64,000 nucleotides of DNA from contig NC_081412.1 in assembly GCF_030272615.1 (NCBI RefSeq), forward strand, positions 142,126,247 to 142,190,246, read 5' to 3'. The DNA is from Cryptomeria japonica (taxonomy: Eukaryota; Streptophyta; Pinopsida; Cupressales; Cupressaceae). The position numbers and the translations under genes are program-made. Below the pieces are notes generated by a model, which saw nothing but the letters and a program-made list of their open reading frames with translations, did not search any database and had not been told where the DNA came from. Below, in pieces: positions 34,076 through 45,793 of the stretch; the first letter of the stretch is position 1; every line of letters begins with the position of its first letter.

Positions 34076-35330
34076 ACACTAGTAGATAATGGCTCTGGTC
34101 TTAATGTGTGTAGCATTAAATCTTTTGCATAAGATGAATGTGGATACATCTCTAATTGAGCCAGACTCTCGTCCTATTCGAGGCTTTGATAATGTGGCTA
34201 AAACTTCATTAGGTACTATCACCTTACCCATCACAGTGGGGCCTATTACTTTGCCTACTCCTATCCATGTTATGTCGGGAAATCTAACATACAACTTGTT
34301 ATTAGGAAGACCTTGGATTCACAGTATGCAAGTTGTCCCCTCTACATTGCACAAACAAGTTAAGTTTATCTACAACAATAAGACATATACCTTGATAGGT
34401 GATACCAATTTTCAAGCTTGTTTGCAAACATCTACTTCCAAAGGGGGTGCCTCTAAGCTGCCCTCATCTAGTGGTGACTCCTTAAACAAGATACCTATTG
34501 GTGAATCCTCACTCTTTGATGATCAAAATTCTTTGGATGAGTCTGGAGCTCCTGAAGAAGACTCTTCTCGACTTGAAACTACACATAAGAAGGATTTTGA
34601 TCCTGAGAAAGTTCTCGTAGACGACGATTGGGGATCCCTTGATTTTAATCCTACCTTTGTAGGTGAATATAAGGTTCCTTCTAGAGAGCTTAAAGCTGAA
34701 AAGAAGGAAGAAGCTAAAAATCAATCAACACTACCTGAACCTATGAGTAATAACTTTGTGGCCGCTTCTCAAACTTCTTCTCCCCGCACCTCTAATTCTG
34801 AAGAGTTTGATTCTTTGTCTTATGAAAAACCGCCTTCTCTGTCTGAAATGGCTGATCGTTATGGTCATGGTTTTCGCATTTTTGCTAAGCATGGGTATCA
34901 TGGAAATGGTTGTGGTGCTCATGAACAAGGAATAAAGGTTCCTCTAGAGAATAATCTTCACAAACATGCCTTTGGACTTGGCTATAATCCCTGTAAGCGC
35001 ACTAAAGCTTCTAGAAGACCCTGTATTAGTGTTAATGCTATTTCTACCTCTCTATCAATGCAACACCCCGAGTACATCGATGAGGATCCTTCGTGTGCTT
35101 GTGCTTTTGATGTTTTCCCTACAGATGATGCTTTAGCTGAATTTTTAGGAGCATATGATACTCTTCCTCGTTATCATCACAATAGGGGACTCCCTTATTG
35201 TTTGAACACTGAAGCCTATTTTGGAAAAGAGATGGATAACGATGAGATTGTGAAAGAATTCCCTCAGCTAAAGGATACTCCTCAACAAAGTAATCTTCTC
35301 ATAAGTGACACCACTAATGTTAAGATGGAT
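34076..35330 (+). pseudogene. pro: Element B aspartic protease, G-patch-like block and linker
   Basis: The motif TLVDNGSGLNVC (34076-34111, catalytic Asp at 34088-34090) continues the phase of 33065. A frame change near 34125 shifts reading to the third phase, where TLPITVGPI and LLLGRPWIH (about 34289-34315) complete the protease. The linker is acidic and Ser-rich. At about 34866-34950 it has GFRIFAKHGYHGNGCGAHEQ, with the Gly spacing of a G-patch, followed by a Pro-Leu-Glu end. The comparable place in A also has such a block. G-patch motifs next to proteases are known in some retroviral and retroelement polyproteins; here the match is by eye only. Confidence 0.72.
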
Positions 35331-36376
35331 CCTTCCAATGAAGAAAAAGTTATTAAAATTGGGAAATGTTTGGATGAAGAGGAACAAAAACAATATGAAG
35401 ATTTATTGCATGAATTCCCCGAGATCTTTGCTTGGACATACTCTGACATGCCTGGTATAGATCCTAAGATTGTTACTCATAATATTGTCTTAGTCCCTGA
35501 TGCTAAGCCCCTGAAACAAAAGATTCAAAAAATGAATCCTAAGGTGGCTTTGCTTGTTAAGGCTGAGATTGAAAATTTATTGGAGGCTGGATTTATCCGC
35601 CCTATTGATTATTCCCCATGGATTTCAAATATTGTCGCTATGGCTAAACCAGATAATAAAATAAGAATGTGTACCGATTTCCAGGATTTAAATAAGGCTT
35701 CTAAAAAGATGATTTCCCTCTTCCGAACATTGACATGATAGTTGATTCTATGGTAGGACATGCCTTATTATCCTTCATGGATGGTTTTTCAGGATACAAT
35801 CAAATTTTCATTAACCCTCAAGATCAATTCAAAATTGCTTTCACCACTCCTTGGGGTACGTTTTGTTGGATAATGATGCCTTTTGGACTTAAAAACGCTG
35901 GTGCAACTTATCAACGAGCGATGACCCTTATCTTTCACGATTACATGCATAAGACTCTAGAAGACTATGTTGATGATGTTTTAGCCAAATCCATTCTTCG
36001 CATAGATCATATTAAGATCCTTCGTCAAATCTTTGAAAGGATTCATAAATATCACATGCGCTTGAATCCCCAAAAATGTGTTTTTGGTGTGGATAGTGGA
36101 AAACTATTAGGATTCATAGTTTCGCATCGTGGGATTGAGTTGGATACTAAGAAAATAGATGCTATTGTCAACATGCCACCTCCTAGAAATGTGTCTCAAC
36201 TCAAAAGCTTACAAGGAAAAATTCAAGCTATTCGTAGGTTTGTATCTCAACTTGCAGATCGTACTTTTCCTTTCACTCAACTTCTCAAAAAGAATATCAC
36301 TTTTCAATGGAATGAGGATTGTCAGCAAGCATTTGAAGATTTAAAAATGTATTTGGCTAATCCTCCTATCCTTTGA
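35331..36376 (+). pseudogene. pol: Element B reverse transcriptase
   Basis: The approach segment has AWTYSDMPGIDP (about 35431). RT starts with GFIRPIDYSPWISNIV and TDFQDLNKAS. One base appears lost near 35700-35706, returning the reading to the original phase. FMDGFSGYNQI carries the first catalytic Asp (about 35780), MPFGLKNAGATYQR follows, and YVDD is at 35966-35977. Thumb and connection continue through SLQGKIQAIRRF. A TGA at 36374-36376, followed by PAEP, ends the open segment; Arg or another residue is expected there. All three catalytic Asp are intact. This is the best-preserved RT in the window. Confidence 0.9.
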
Positions 36377-37456
36377 CCGGCTGAACCTTCTCAACCCTTC
36401 CTTCTTTATATGGTTGCTTCCTCTCATGCTCTTGCAACATTATTGACACAACATGATAAAGATGGTAAGGAGTGTCCGGTTTATTATATAAGTCATACCT
36501 TACTCGATTATGAGACCCGATATTCTGCGATAGAAAGACAATGCTTGGCCTTGGTGTTTACGACTCAGAAATTGAGACATTATCTCTTAAATTCAGAAGT
36601 CCACGTCATGGTAAAGTTTGATCCGTTGAAGCATCTTTTCTCTAAAACTGATTTATCAGGATGCCTAGCTAAGTGGGTTATGATGTTAACTGAATTTGAC
36701 CTTAAATTTGTTTCACAAAGAGCAATTAAAGGGCAAGCATTGACTGATCACTTAGCTAAGGCCCCTTCACCTTTCTCCTTCCCTAACCCTGAGTCTTTTC
36801 CTAACGATTTCATCCTTTGTACAGAAAAAGATGAAACTTGGGAGTTATACTTTGATGGCTCTAAGTGTCGTACGGGATCAGGGGTAGGTGTTGTTCTGAT
36901 TTCTCCTACAAAGAAGTCCATTCCCTTATCTTACCGTCTCAATTTCCTATGTACCAATAACATTGCTGAGTATGAGGCTCTTATAGCAGGAATAAAGGCA
37001 GCCTTAGCTTTGAATATAAAACACATACATATTTTTGGAGATTCTCAACTGATTATAAGACAAGTAACAGGGTTGTATCAAGCGAAACAAGACAAGTTAT
37101 CACAATATAAAGACCTTGCTATCTCTTTATTACAAAAATTTGATTCGTACACCATAGAACCTGTTCCTCGAAAAGATAATCAACATGCAGACGCAATGGC
37201 ATGTGTGGCTTCTCTTGTATCTTTAGAGGACCCTGTGGTTGATCTTAAATTTGTTATTCACAACCTTACTTCTCCAGCTATTGTAGATGATTCCATCCTA
37301 GTGACATGTTGTGACTTCATAGACTCAGATGAATGGTACTCGCATATCGTAAGATACTTGACTGATGGTACCTTTCCTGATTCCGCCAATAGGAACACCA
37401 GGGCTAGAGTTCGCAAGTTGGCTGCTAGGTATATCATTCTCTCTAATGTTCTTTAC
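36377..37456 (+). pseudogene. pol: Element B RT-linked RNase H and second RNase H
   Basis: The 349-codon open frame (36410-37459) holds two RNase H domains. The first (to about 36780) has YYISHTLLDYETRYSA and TTQKLRHYL and ends with KGQALTDHLAKAP. The second starts at about 36838 with WELYFDGSKCRTGSG (Asp), then NNIAEYEAL (Glu, about 36958), IFGDSQLIIRQV (Asp, about 37033) and HADAMACVAS (Asp, about 37185); all four catalytic positions are present. The pair is the signature of the Tat lineage. In such pairs the second copy is thought to carry the RNase H function. Confidence 0.9.
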
Positions 37457-38593
37457 TGAAGGGGTTATAACGGTCTTCTCCTTCACTGTCTTAACAAATC
37501 AGAAATCCCTATTGCTCTTGAAGAGGCGCATTCAGGTGCCTGTGGGGGGCATTTTGGAGGTAAATCCTTGGTTCAAAGATTACTTCGAATGGGATATTAT
37601 TGGCAAACTATGCAGCAGGATTCTTTTTCATTTGTTAAGAAATGTCATCAATGTCAACAACACAATAATTTGTTTCATGCTCCTGCCCAAGAACTCCGTT
37701 CTCAGGTAGCTTCTTGGCCTTTCTCTGCATGGGGGTTGGATCTCATCGGTAAAATCTCTCCTCCTTCATCTCAAGGACATGTTTTCATTATAACTGCAAC
37801 AGATTACTTTACAAAGTGGGTAGAAGCTGTTCCTCTTCGCTCCACTACAGCTGAAGTGATTTGTCGATTTCTTCTAGAAAACATTATTTCTTGATTTGGG
37901 ATACCTTCCACTATAATCTCTGATAATGGGACATCATTTAAGAATAAAGATGTGAAGCAATTCCTCAAGAAATATCATATCAAACATTGATTTTCTACAC
38001 CATACTATCCTCAATCAAATGGTCAAGCCGAATCATCCAATAAAATAATTGAACAAATTCTTCACAAAACTGTGAATAAGCATGGTAAGGATTGGAGTAC
38101 TCAGCTAATCTATGCTCTTTGGGCCTACTGAACGAGTGTACGAATTGCCATGGGAACTACTCCTTATAATCTTGTTTATGGTGCTGATGCTATTATGCCT
38201 TTAGAATTAGAGATTCCATCACTTAGAGTTTCTCTCAAAGGTATAATAGATGATGATTCCTATAGAGAACAAAGACTTCAACAGCTTGAGATGCTTGATG
38301 AACAGCGTATAAATGCTCTTGAGCATATTCAAGCATATCACAAAACTCTACAACGAAACTATAATGATAAGGTTATTCAACGTTCCTTCTCAGTGGGTGA
38401 CTTAGTGCTCTATGAGAATCAGCACAATGTGAATGCCTTACCTGAAGAAAAGGGAAAATTCAGTCCTAATTGGCTTGGACCGTATATCGTTATTGAAGAT
38501 TATGGATCAGGTTCTTACAAAATAGTGGATGTAGATGGTACGCCTCTTAAAGACCCTATAAACGCTATGCACTTGTGTAGATACTATGCTTAA
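37457..38593 (+). pseudogene. int: Element B integrase
   Basis: It begins after a TGA at 37457-37459 (LY*RGY; family residue Arg). The zinc module has HSGACGGHF and later CHQCQQHNN. The DDE core shows LDLIG (Asp, about 37738), ISDNGTSF (Asp, about 37917) and NGQAES (Glu, about 38019), so the triad is intact. Stops at 37892-37894 (before FGIP), 37988-37990 (before FSTPYYPQ) and 38129-38131 (WAY*TS) all replace conserved Arg. The C-terminal module shows VGDLVLYE and ends at a TAA (38591-38593) after MHLCRYYA. Confidence 0.9.
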
Positions 38594-39187
38594 TTCCTCA
38601 TTCCTTATCATTTATCTATTTCCTTTCTCACTTCTTCAAAATTGGATAATATGTTAACATATCTTTGTTAGAGCAAGTAGAATTAAATGATGTTTTGTTT
38701 AATCTATATTGCTTCATTCCTGACAAGCATGTGTCTTTACTTTATGGTTTGTCTTGAATTCATTTATGTAAATTACAAAAGATTTACATTTTCATTATGT
38801 TGACATATTATACAATGTTTTTATGTGTTAAGTTGAATCATGTCATGTTGTGTTTAAATTCAAATTAAATCACATTGGTTATATGATTCGTAGGCTTAAT
38901 ACATACTTTCTTCCTTATCATCAATATAGTATTTGATTAAAAAATTTAATTAAGTCACACATGTATCAATTTAATCATGGAGCATTGAGAAATCAATCAC
39001 ATGGAAATTAAATTCAGAACATACATGTACATCTACCAAATGTATTAACTTTAATCACAATACACATTGTTTAGGCATTAAAGATAACACGTTTGAAACA
39101 AAGAAGCATGTATATATATATATATGGATCAATATACAAAGGTAGGTCACTACACATCCAAAATGTGACCTACCCTACATCATAAAA
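38594..39187. other. Element B post-pol spacer
   Basis: AT-rich, with no supported gene. It holds a short TA run near 39112-39124. It separates the convergent ends of pol and the antisense PMD gene. The A-rich tract and paired motif seen after pol in element A are not present here. Confidence 0.6.
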
Positions 39188-39588
39188 TCATCTCCTATCC
39201 CTAGGGCGGGTGGCTGGAGAGTGACGACTAGATGCTCCCTCCTGATCTAGCCGTGCAGGTGGACCCATGGGGGTATACCGTGATATAGATCGTGAATGGC
39301 TCTAAGAGGAACTCCTACGATCCCTATCCATAAGGATAGCACGATATGAGGTAGCCTCGGCCTGAGCTGCTGCTAGATCACGCTATGCTCGCTAAAGGTC
39401 CTTTGATAGAGCCCGCTCTCTCTCCCTCCATATCTCTACCTGTACTCAAAATGGGGAAAACAAATCATCATGCCGACCCACGTTCCCTTGAGGTCTATAA
39501 GCAACCTGTGAGGAACTAGGGATCTGCGTTGTCATAGAGATATATGTCACTGCTTGCTGGATCAAGGAGCGCCACTCCTGCACATTAG

Positions 39589-39668
39589 CTGTAGCAGTAG
39601 AACAGATTTTGTGTCAGTACCATTTTATATCATCAAAACATCAATCAATCAATATAAACCTACTATAC
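39589..39668 (-). other. Proposed intron 2 of the element B antisense PMD gene
   Basis: An 80-bp GT-AG interval in phase 1. Without splicing the frame hits a stop shortly after the donor; with splicing it stays in one phase to the TGA at 39188. Confidence 0.68.
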
Positions 39669-41307
39669 GTGGATCTTCCTCACACCAGTAGGGATCGTGA
39701 TATGGTAGCATCTCTGACTGGGAACTACTATGCTCCCCACGCTCGAACGATCTGTACACGATAGGTGCAGGTCTTCATAGCGCCTCGTGTTCCCCCTCTT
39801 GGGGAATAACAGGAGGATCTAAGGCTACAGTATCATCCCCTGAATGGTGAGGAGCTGCATCTGACTCCTCCTCATCATCTCTATCCTCCTCCTCCTCTCT
39901 ATCCTCATCCTCCCTGTCATCCTCATCCTCATCTGCATCCTTGTTCTCCTCATCATCATCTCTCTCCTCCTCATCGTCATCCTCATCCTCCTCCTCCTTA
40001 GCACTAGGCTAATCTCCTATAGGCAGACCAGGACCTCCTGGCTCCTCATGACCCTCTCCCTCCTCTGGCTCCTCTGACCTGGATCCCTGATCCTCATCTC
40101 AGTCTCCATGCCTCCATGGACTTGCATGGCCTGTCGGGTGATCTGGTGGAAAGATAGGCCCTGGGTATGATCTCACAAACCAGGAATGATACCTACGCTA
40201 TGCCCCGGGGTCTGCAGCATAATCAGTGACCACATCCTGATCGGACCCCTCTATATTTGTGATCTCGATATCATCTATCATCGGTCTCGCTACTGCTCTG
40301 GGTCTAGGAAGGACTCGCGAGTGTCGAGTGTAGATGGGCACATCGGCTGGGACACACTGCTCTAGCCCGAATTGCCTCCGTACTCGGTCAAAGTAGAATG
40401 GGACTATGATGTGTGGATATTGTCCTCTCAGTAGGCGGTTCCTCTATAAGCATGCTAACTATCTCTCCATCCCATCCCATCTGTGCATCCGCAGATATGG
40501 CCTCCACACAGTCACCTCGACTGTCAATCTGTCAACTATCACTCTCCAATACAATAGATCTCCAAATCTCCACTCGCTGGTAAGTGGATAAGCAAATACC
40601 CTAGGTCGCTCGCTAGCCGTACTCATCGGATAGCCGACAGGCCTGGTGCATGTAAAGTGCTCAAATATCCACACCTGCAGAAGTGTGCATGTCATCAAGC
40701 TGCAACCCTGTCCGAAAACATACTCCTCGAGGTCGTGATAGAGATGTGCAAGCATACTCCGACCCCAGGCATATACTCTCCTATGTCTCTCCATAGCCCT
40801 GATGCACCACGTGAGACCCCCATGCATGTGTGTACCTTGCCCATTAGGGCAGACAGCTAGTGCAATGATGGCTATCATAAGATGTCTCATGAGGGGCACC
40901 TCTCCTGTAGGATGTAAGAGCCAGCTGACCATGATACGACCTCTCGTCTCGCTTGGCATGACTCTCCCTATACAATATACCTGCTCCCTCTGATGATCCT
41001 CTACTGATCGATCGGTCGCATATGTCACGATAGCTCCTCTGATCGGTAGGCGAAGAATGCGGTACACATCCTCAAGTGTCACCGTCATCTCCCCTACTGG
41101 AAGCTGGAACGTGCATGTGTCAGGATCCCACCGTTCCATGAATGCCATCAGCATCGCGGGATGAAATCGGATGGCCGGCATAAGAATCATAGACCACAAA
41201 CCTACTATTGACAATGTGTCTCTCTCTGCCTGAGTGAGTCGAGGAATCTGATCTCGCAAACTGCGTAGAATCTGTCCTGCCGTGTGCTCTCTCATATATG
41301 GGAGACC

Positions 41308-41638
41308 CTGCATCACAAAAACATAACTATAATCAGTACTCAATCATCAAAAATCATTCATGCAAAACTGTCGAACATCGTATGCTAACCCTGGCATCTC
41401 TCACCAAGTCCTGATTGGGGTCATGGTGCCTTGTCAGGGACCATGGCACCCTGAAGGGACCATGGCACCCTGTCAGGGACCATGGCACCCTGAGGGGACC
41501 ATGGCGCCCTGAAGGGACCATGGCGCCCCACAGGGACCATGGCGCCCTGTGTGGGACCCACGGTCGGGTTCCAGGGCCCGCAAATGATCACAGAAAGTCA
41601 AATGCAGAAAATCAAAAGTCAACATTCAGTCAACTCAC
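41308..41638 (-). other. Proposed intron 1 of the element B antisense PMD gene
   Basis: On the minus strand the donor is GAG|GTGAGT and the acceptor TTTTTGTGATGCAG|G, phase 0. The acceptor resembles that of element A (TTGTGATGCAGAG). The 331-bp intron contains an array of GGGACCATGGC(G/A)CCCTG-like repeats at about 41425-41570. An antisense intron would survive retrotransposition, because it is not spliced from the sense genomic RNA. Confidence 0.7.
41425..41570. repeat. GC-rich tandem repeat, about seven copies of ~18-22 bp
   Basis: Copies of gggaccatggc(a/g)ccctg follow each other. They lie inside the proposed intron 1 of the antisense gene. CCATGG and, in later copies, GGCGCC are short palindromes in each unit. 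Confidence 0.85.
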
Positions 41639-42284
41639 CTCGTCCAGTGGCTCGTCGTCGATCACGGCCTGTTGCATGATCTCAATCCTCGTGGGATGCT
41701 CTGGTCATCGTGAAGGCATGATGATGGCTATGTGGGCTCCGTTGCAATGAACAGTACTCAGAATCAACAAAGTGACAAATGCAAATGTCTCTTTCAAGGT
41801 ATATACATTCATTCCTTTACATTTACTTTCAAAACCCTAATTTTCCTCTTTCACTCATTTCATCATAACTTGAGTTTGGGAGATGTGATTTTCGAACCGT
41901 TTGTTGCGTAGGAATCATATTTTCGTTCCCCTACTCTCGGGATGTTCCAAAAAGTGCTCTGATGAAGCCTTTTTAGTGAACATCCCTCATCAACACTCTC
42001 TTACACAATTTGTTGTAAGTAAACATGCTACCCTGTTTCACCTCCCTAATAATCAAGTCGAAACAGGGGGAGGCATATAGCTACTCACAAATTTCATCAC
42101 CTTCCTTAGTAAGCATTAGGTGATTTTGTGATCTAACGTGTGTTTTGTAGGGTGCGGTTCCTAACTGTGTACTACAGATACCGCTGGGGGCTTCGTCCGA
42201 CAACTTATGGATATATCCTTTTTCAAATGATGTTTACTTTTTGTACTTTAGCTTGCATATGCACGTAGTACTCATATGACCGCT

Positions 42285-42299
42285 AAAGTGGGGGCTAAA
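42285..42299 (+). other. Element B polypurine tract
   Basis: aaagtgggggctaaa abuts the 3' LTR start TGTAACATC. Related tracts precede LTR-like starts at 48505 (minus strand) and 49371 (plus strand). Confidence 0.85.
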
Positions 42300-43943
42300 T
42301 GTAACATCATAAATTGTACACACTTGCTAAAGCAGTACAATTTAACACCTAGTTTAGCACCCACCTTGGCGCAGTTGCATTTTGCATTTCATTTCCCCTT
42401 TAGCACTTAATTAATCAAATTAATTAGGTCTAAAGGTTCTATTTCATTATTTTCCACATCATTAAGTCGGGCCCTTTCATTAAAGCGTGCCCCTTTCATT
42501 TTATTCTTCCAATACACTACTCAATCAAAAACCCTAATTAGGCCCTATTCTGAGCTTGGGGGCTTGATTTCGAGGGTCAAAACATCTCGAAATCACCTAT
42601 AACTTTGGGATTCTCTCTAAAATCATCATATCTGACGGCCCTGAAAATTTGGTGAAAAGTTATCGGGACCGTGGCGCCCGGAGTGCACACGGTCCCGGAC
42701 ATTTTTCCTGAAATTTTAGGAGCGCGATCCAATCATAAAATAAAGCTTAACCCCAAGAAATTGGTGGGATATTCAATCTCTAGGTCAGCCAAAAGTTGGA
42801 ATTAAGACCTAGGGTTTCATACATAAGAGCTCTCTTTCTTCATTTGAAGGGATCCGAATTTTGTTTTGAGAAACATCATATGCAATGAAAGAGCAGATCT
42901 TTGAAGACTTCAACAACTTTCAACATCCCTCTATCAAGCATTTATCAAATCCATTCATCCATTTAGGGCTTGGAAGACATTGAAGAACAATAGGAGATCA
43001 CCGACTGAAGATTGGCTTGTACCTCTCCCTTGGGGGTTGGGTATGATTTCATGTTGTTTTCATGTCTTTGCATAAGCTTCAATATATCATTTATCCATGC
43101 TTTAGATCACTTTGCATCTTGATTTAGAGCATTTACATTATCATTAACAAGCAATTAGGGTTTACTTTCTAGGTTGCTCTAGTTTGCTTACTTGCATTTT
43201 AGATCTTGCACACACACAAGGTCTGCACACACGTTACTTTTTACAATACAACTTGGCTATTCGTGGAGGTGGAAATTACTGAAGCGGGGGTTTGACTAAG
43301 GAAAAACCCTATATAGCCGCCCAAACATCCTTTTCAGATATAAGTGCAGGTTGACTCGGACGACGCCGCAGGTTACAGATCCGAAAAAAGCAGGTCGAGA
43401 CAACACCCCACATCAAATTGCAGAGCAAGTTACTAGGACAGGGGCGTGGGGCACCTTGGTCCTGCCAGGACGGGGGTGCTGGGCACCCTGGTCCTTGGGA
43501 CAGAGGCGCTGGGCGCCCTGGTCCTCCTGATAGACAGCATTTCAGACAGTTTCCAGAGTGCAAAAATAGTGGTTTCAGGTGCAGAATCAGGACAGTGGCG
43601 CCCGCGCCCTTGTCCCGAACATTTCCACTCAGATTTTGACTCTAGGTACGCATTTGCATTCTTGTCTTATCCTTGTACTTACAGCTTTCCCTTGTTTAAG
43701 TTCAATTCTGCATTCTTGTTATTAGTTCATACTTGCATTCTAGGGTTAGGAATTGAACTTGCATAATCTTACCCTTCAATTACAACAAAGGAATAGAAAC
43801 CCTAATAGGTAGCTCATGGCTCTCTCTTTCACAAAAAGAAGTAGCCAATTGTGTGATACCTCTAGGCTCTTTTGTATTCCCTAATGTGTGACAAAAGGTA
43901 GGATTAGGGCATGATAACCTAGTCTCGCTTTTTCCCCCACACA
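42300..43943 (+). repeat. Element B 3' LTR
   Basis: It matches 31267-32896 over its full length, starts TGTAACATCATAAATTG and ends CCCCCACACA, 1644 bp. It differs from the 5' copy by transitions, by three rather than two copies of a GC-rich repeat (about 43433-43530), and by two small indels. Confidence 0.95.
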
Positions 43944-43948
43944 ATGGC
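43944..43948. repeat. Target-site duplication ATGGC, right copy of element B
   Basis: Identical to 31262-31266. Confidence 0.93.
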
Positions 43949-44885
43949 TAGGATGAAGAAGATTGGTGGGGTGGCAATAATGAGAAGATGGCAGTTTTAG
44001 TTGGCTCCCACCATCCCACAAGGGGGATCAAAATTGTTTGAAGGTGTCTTGCGGTATGATTACTTTTGTCTTGCAAGGTTCACATGTTGGAAAATGAAAA
44101 TTCTTGTGGGGTGGTGGTGTGGATAAAGAAAGCAAGTGTAGTGGTCCCTATAGTTGTCTCACTGCCAAGAACAAGATGTTCTGCTAGATTGTTGTAGGTA
44201 AGAAATGATCCTCGATGAGATGCGAAGGTTACAAATCTATTCATGGGTAAGCCTACAGGTTGGAAATAGAGATATCCATTATCATAGCCCCACAAGAGGG
44301 AAAGGAAAGATCAAAGAGAAGGATGTCATAGTGCAGTAGGGACTCTTCTTCCCACAACCATGCATGAAGAGAAGGAAGGATTGACACAATGCCTATGGTA
44401 AGGCAGTAAACACATCTCACTCATCCATTCACAAAGAAGGTGTAGATCAATGGTGGCATTTTCATCACCCATTGACTTCTATGATGAATTAGGACCATCC
44501 ATCTACTTCTGAAGACCAAATTCAATGGCCCACATTCAAAGTTGATTTGAACATTAAAATTAAAATTTTTGCCCAAGGTGGTTGTTAAGTAGTAGGTCAA
44601 AATTTATTTATATCCTCATCAGCGGTCCAAATCTAATTTGATCTTGATCCCAACTACTTCTAGTTGAAGCAAGTCAATTTCCATTACCCCTTCTAGTCTC
44701 TATAGATGATTCCTATGGTTTCCCATGGCCATTTATTTCTCGTGGAGAAATTTCTTAGCCTCTTGTCATATTAGAGAACATTTAGATGACATTCTAGTCC
44801 CAAAGATGCCCAAATTTTAGGGATCTCTTGTCTTCATCAGCTGCATCAACATCCTAAGGACTTGTTCTAACATGCAAGTGATTCG
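43949..44885. other. Unassigned sequence between elements B and F
   Basis: No gene, repeat or terminus that I can support. The small frame at 44080-44295 on the minus strand has no known feature. Confidence 0.45.
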
Positions 44886-44890
44886 ATATT
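44886..44890. repeat. Target-site duplication ATATT, left copy of element F
   Basis: ATATT precedes element F; the identical bases at 47051-47055 follow it. Confidence 0.88.
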
Positions 44891-45793
44891 TGATGCAGTC
44901 AAGGTAGGGAGATCCAATGAAGGATAGCCCATCCTTGCAGCCTAACACAAACACCATGCAAAATATACCGATAACTGGTGACACATTGTCAGAAATTGCC
45001 GAAAGAACAACCAGTAACAACACAGAATACATAACTACTAAACAATATGAACAATTCTTATTACAGTTTGAAGAACTACACATGCCACATGTTGGATCGC
45101 AGTCTAGGATATAAATAATGCTTACAACACAGATATCAAATCCGCAAATCATCTGCACAGCAAATCAGCCTCTAGAAACAATCTGTAGTTGTACCCTAAT
45201 CCAGACCTCAGCCCTTCCGGCCTCAGTCTACCTGATCGAAATCTCACCCGATCTACATCTTCACCCAATCTCTAAACTCCATCTTTAATCTTTTGTCCTT
45301 TGTCTTATATCTTCTCAAATGGTTCACAAAATTCCATTTATATTGTCCGCAAATATAACAACTTAATCAAGTCAGCCCAAAGACCAACTTGTTCATGAAA
45401 TGTGCTAATAGTAATATGTTGACTCAAATCACTAAGAACAAATCCAAAGCATGAAATGATACATGGACCTTCGAAAATACCGGCCAAGGCCCAAAACAAC
45501 ATGTCCAATGATCTGCAAGTCACAAGGATCAACCACAACCCAATCCAACTTTGCTCAACACACTGACAGACTAATCGGTAAGAACATATCAATTGGGCCA
45601 ATATTGGAATCGATAGCTCACTAGGATAAATCTAAATACCATGAAACTCAAACATGACAAAGACCATGAACACAAGGGAATAAAACCAAAACCACAATGC
45701 TAAACACTCAAACAAGAAGAAATGCCACGATCTCCAAGCAATTCTACTAAAATTTGCTCAATCGGTAAGAACTACACTGATGCTCCTGCATCA
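44891..45793 (-). repeat. Element F 3' LTR
   Basis: A 903-bp copy ending CTGCATCA on the plus strand. Frames in it that look Cys-rich on the minus strand (44817-45158) are LTR sequence, not genes, since the same frame recurs in the other LTR. Confidence 0.88.

Larger units (their letters stand above)
39188..41719 (-). pseudogene. Element B antisense gene: PMD, acidic tract, coiled coil, three exons
   Basis: This is the antisense counterpart of the gene in element A. Exon 1 holds 13 codons from the ATG at 41677 (or starts at 41719, with a TGA at 41707-41705), then a donor GAG|GTGAGT. Intron 1 is 41638-41308 and ends TGATGCAG. Exon 2 is 41307-39669 (1639 nt, frame constant). Intron 2 is 39668-39589: donor GTATAG, acceptor CTACAG, with TACTGAC as a possible branch site. 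Exon 3 runs from 39588 to a TGA at 39190-39188, also in frame. Both introns match in phase, giving about 692 residues. PMD: ERWDPDTCTFQLPVGEMTV and LEDVYRIL, about 41290-40460. Acidic Asp/Glu tract: about 40090-39850. Coiled coil (EIWRERERALSKDL): about 39450-39330. Stops inside are mostly TAG and TGA, as from CAG and CGA. The function is not known. Confidence 0.82.
31267..43943 (+). mobile_element. Ty3/gypsy element B, Tat lineage, structurally complete
   Basis: A 12,677-bp element with both LTRs (31267-32896 and 42300-43943), exact 5-bp duplication ATGGC, PBS, gag-pol-like frame, antisense PMD gene and polypurine tract. Pol order is protease, G-patch-like block, RT, RNase H, second RNase H, integrase: Tat lineage, like A but a different family. 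The plus-strand frame was originally one reading phase from 33065 to 38593; two compensating shifts (near 34125 and 35705) and six TGA stops now break it. No canonical Gag domain is present. In the first ~530 bp the LTRs differ at about 20 positions by eye, all transitions, so the insertion is not recent. Confidence 0.95.
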
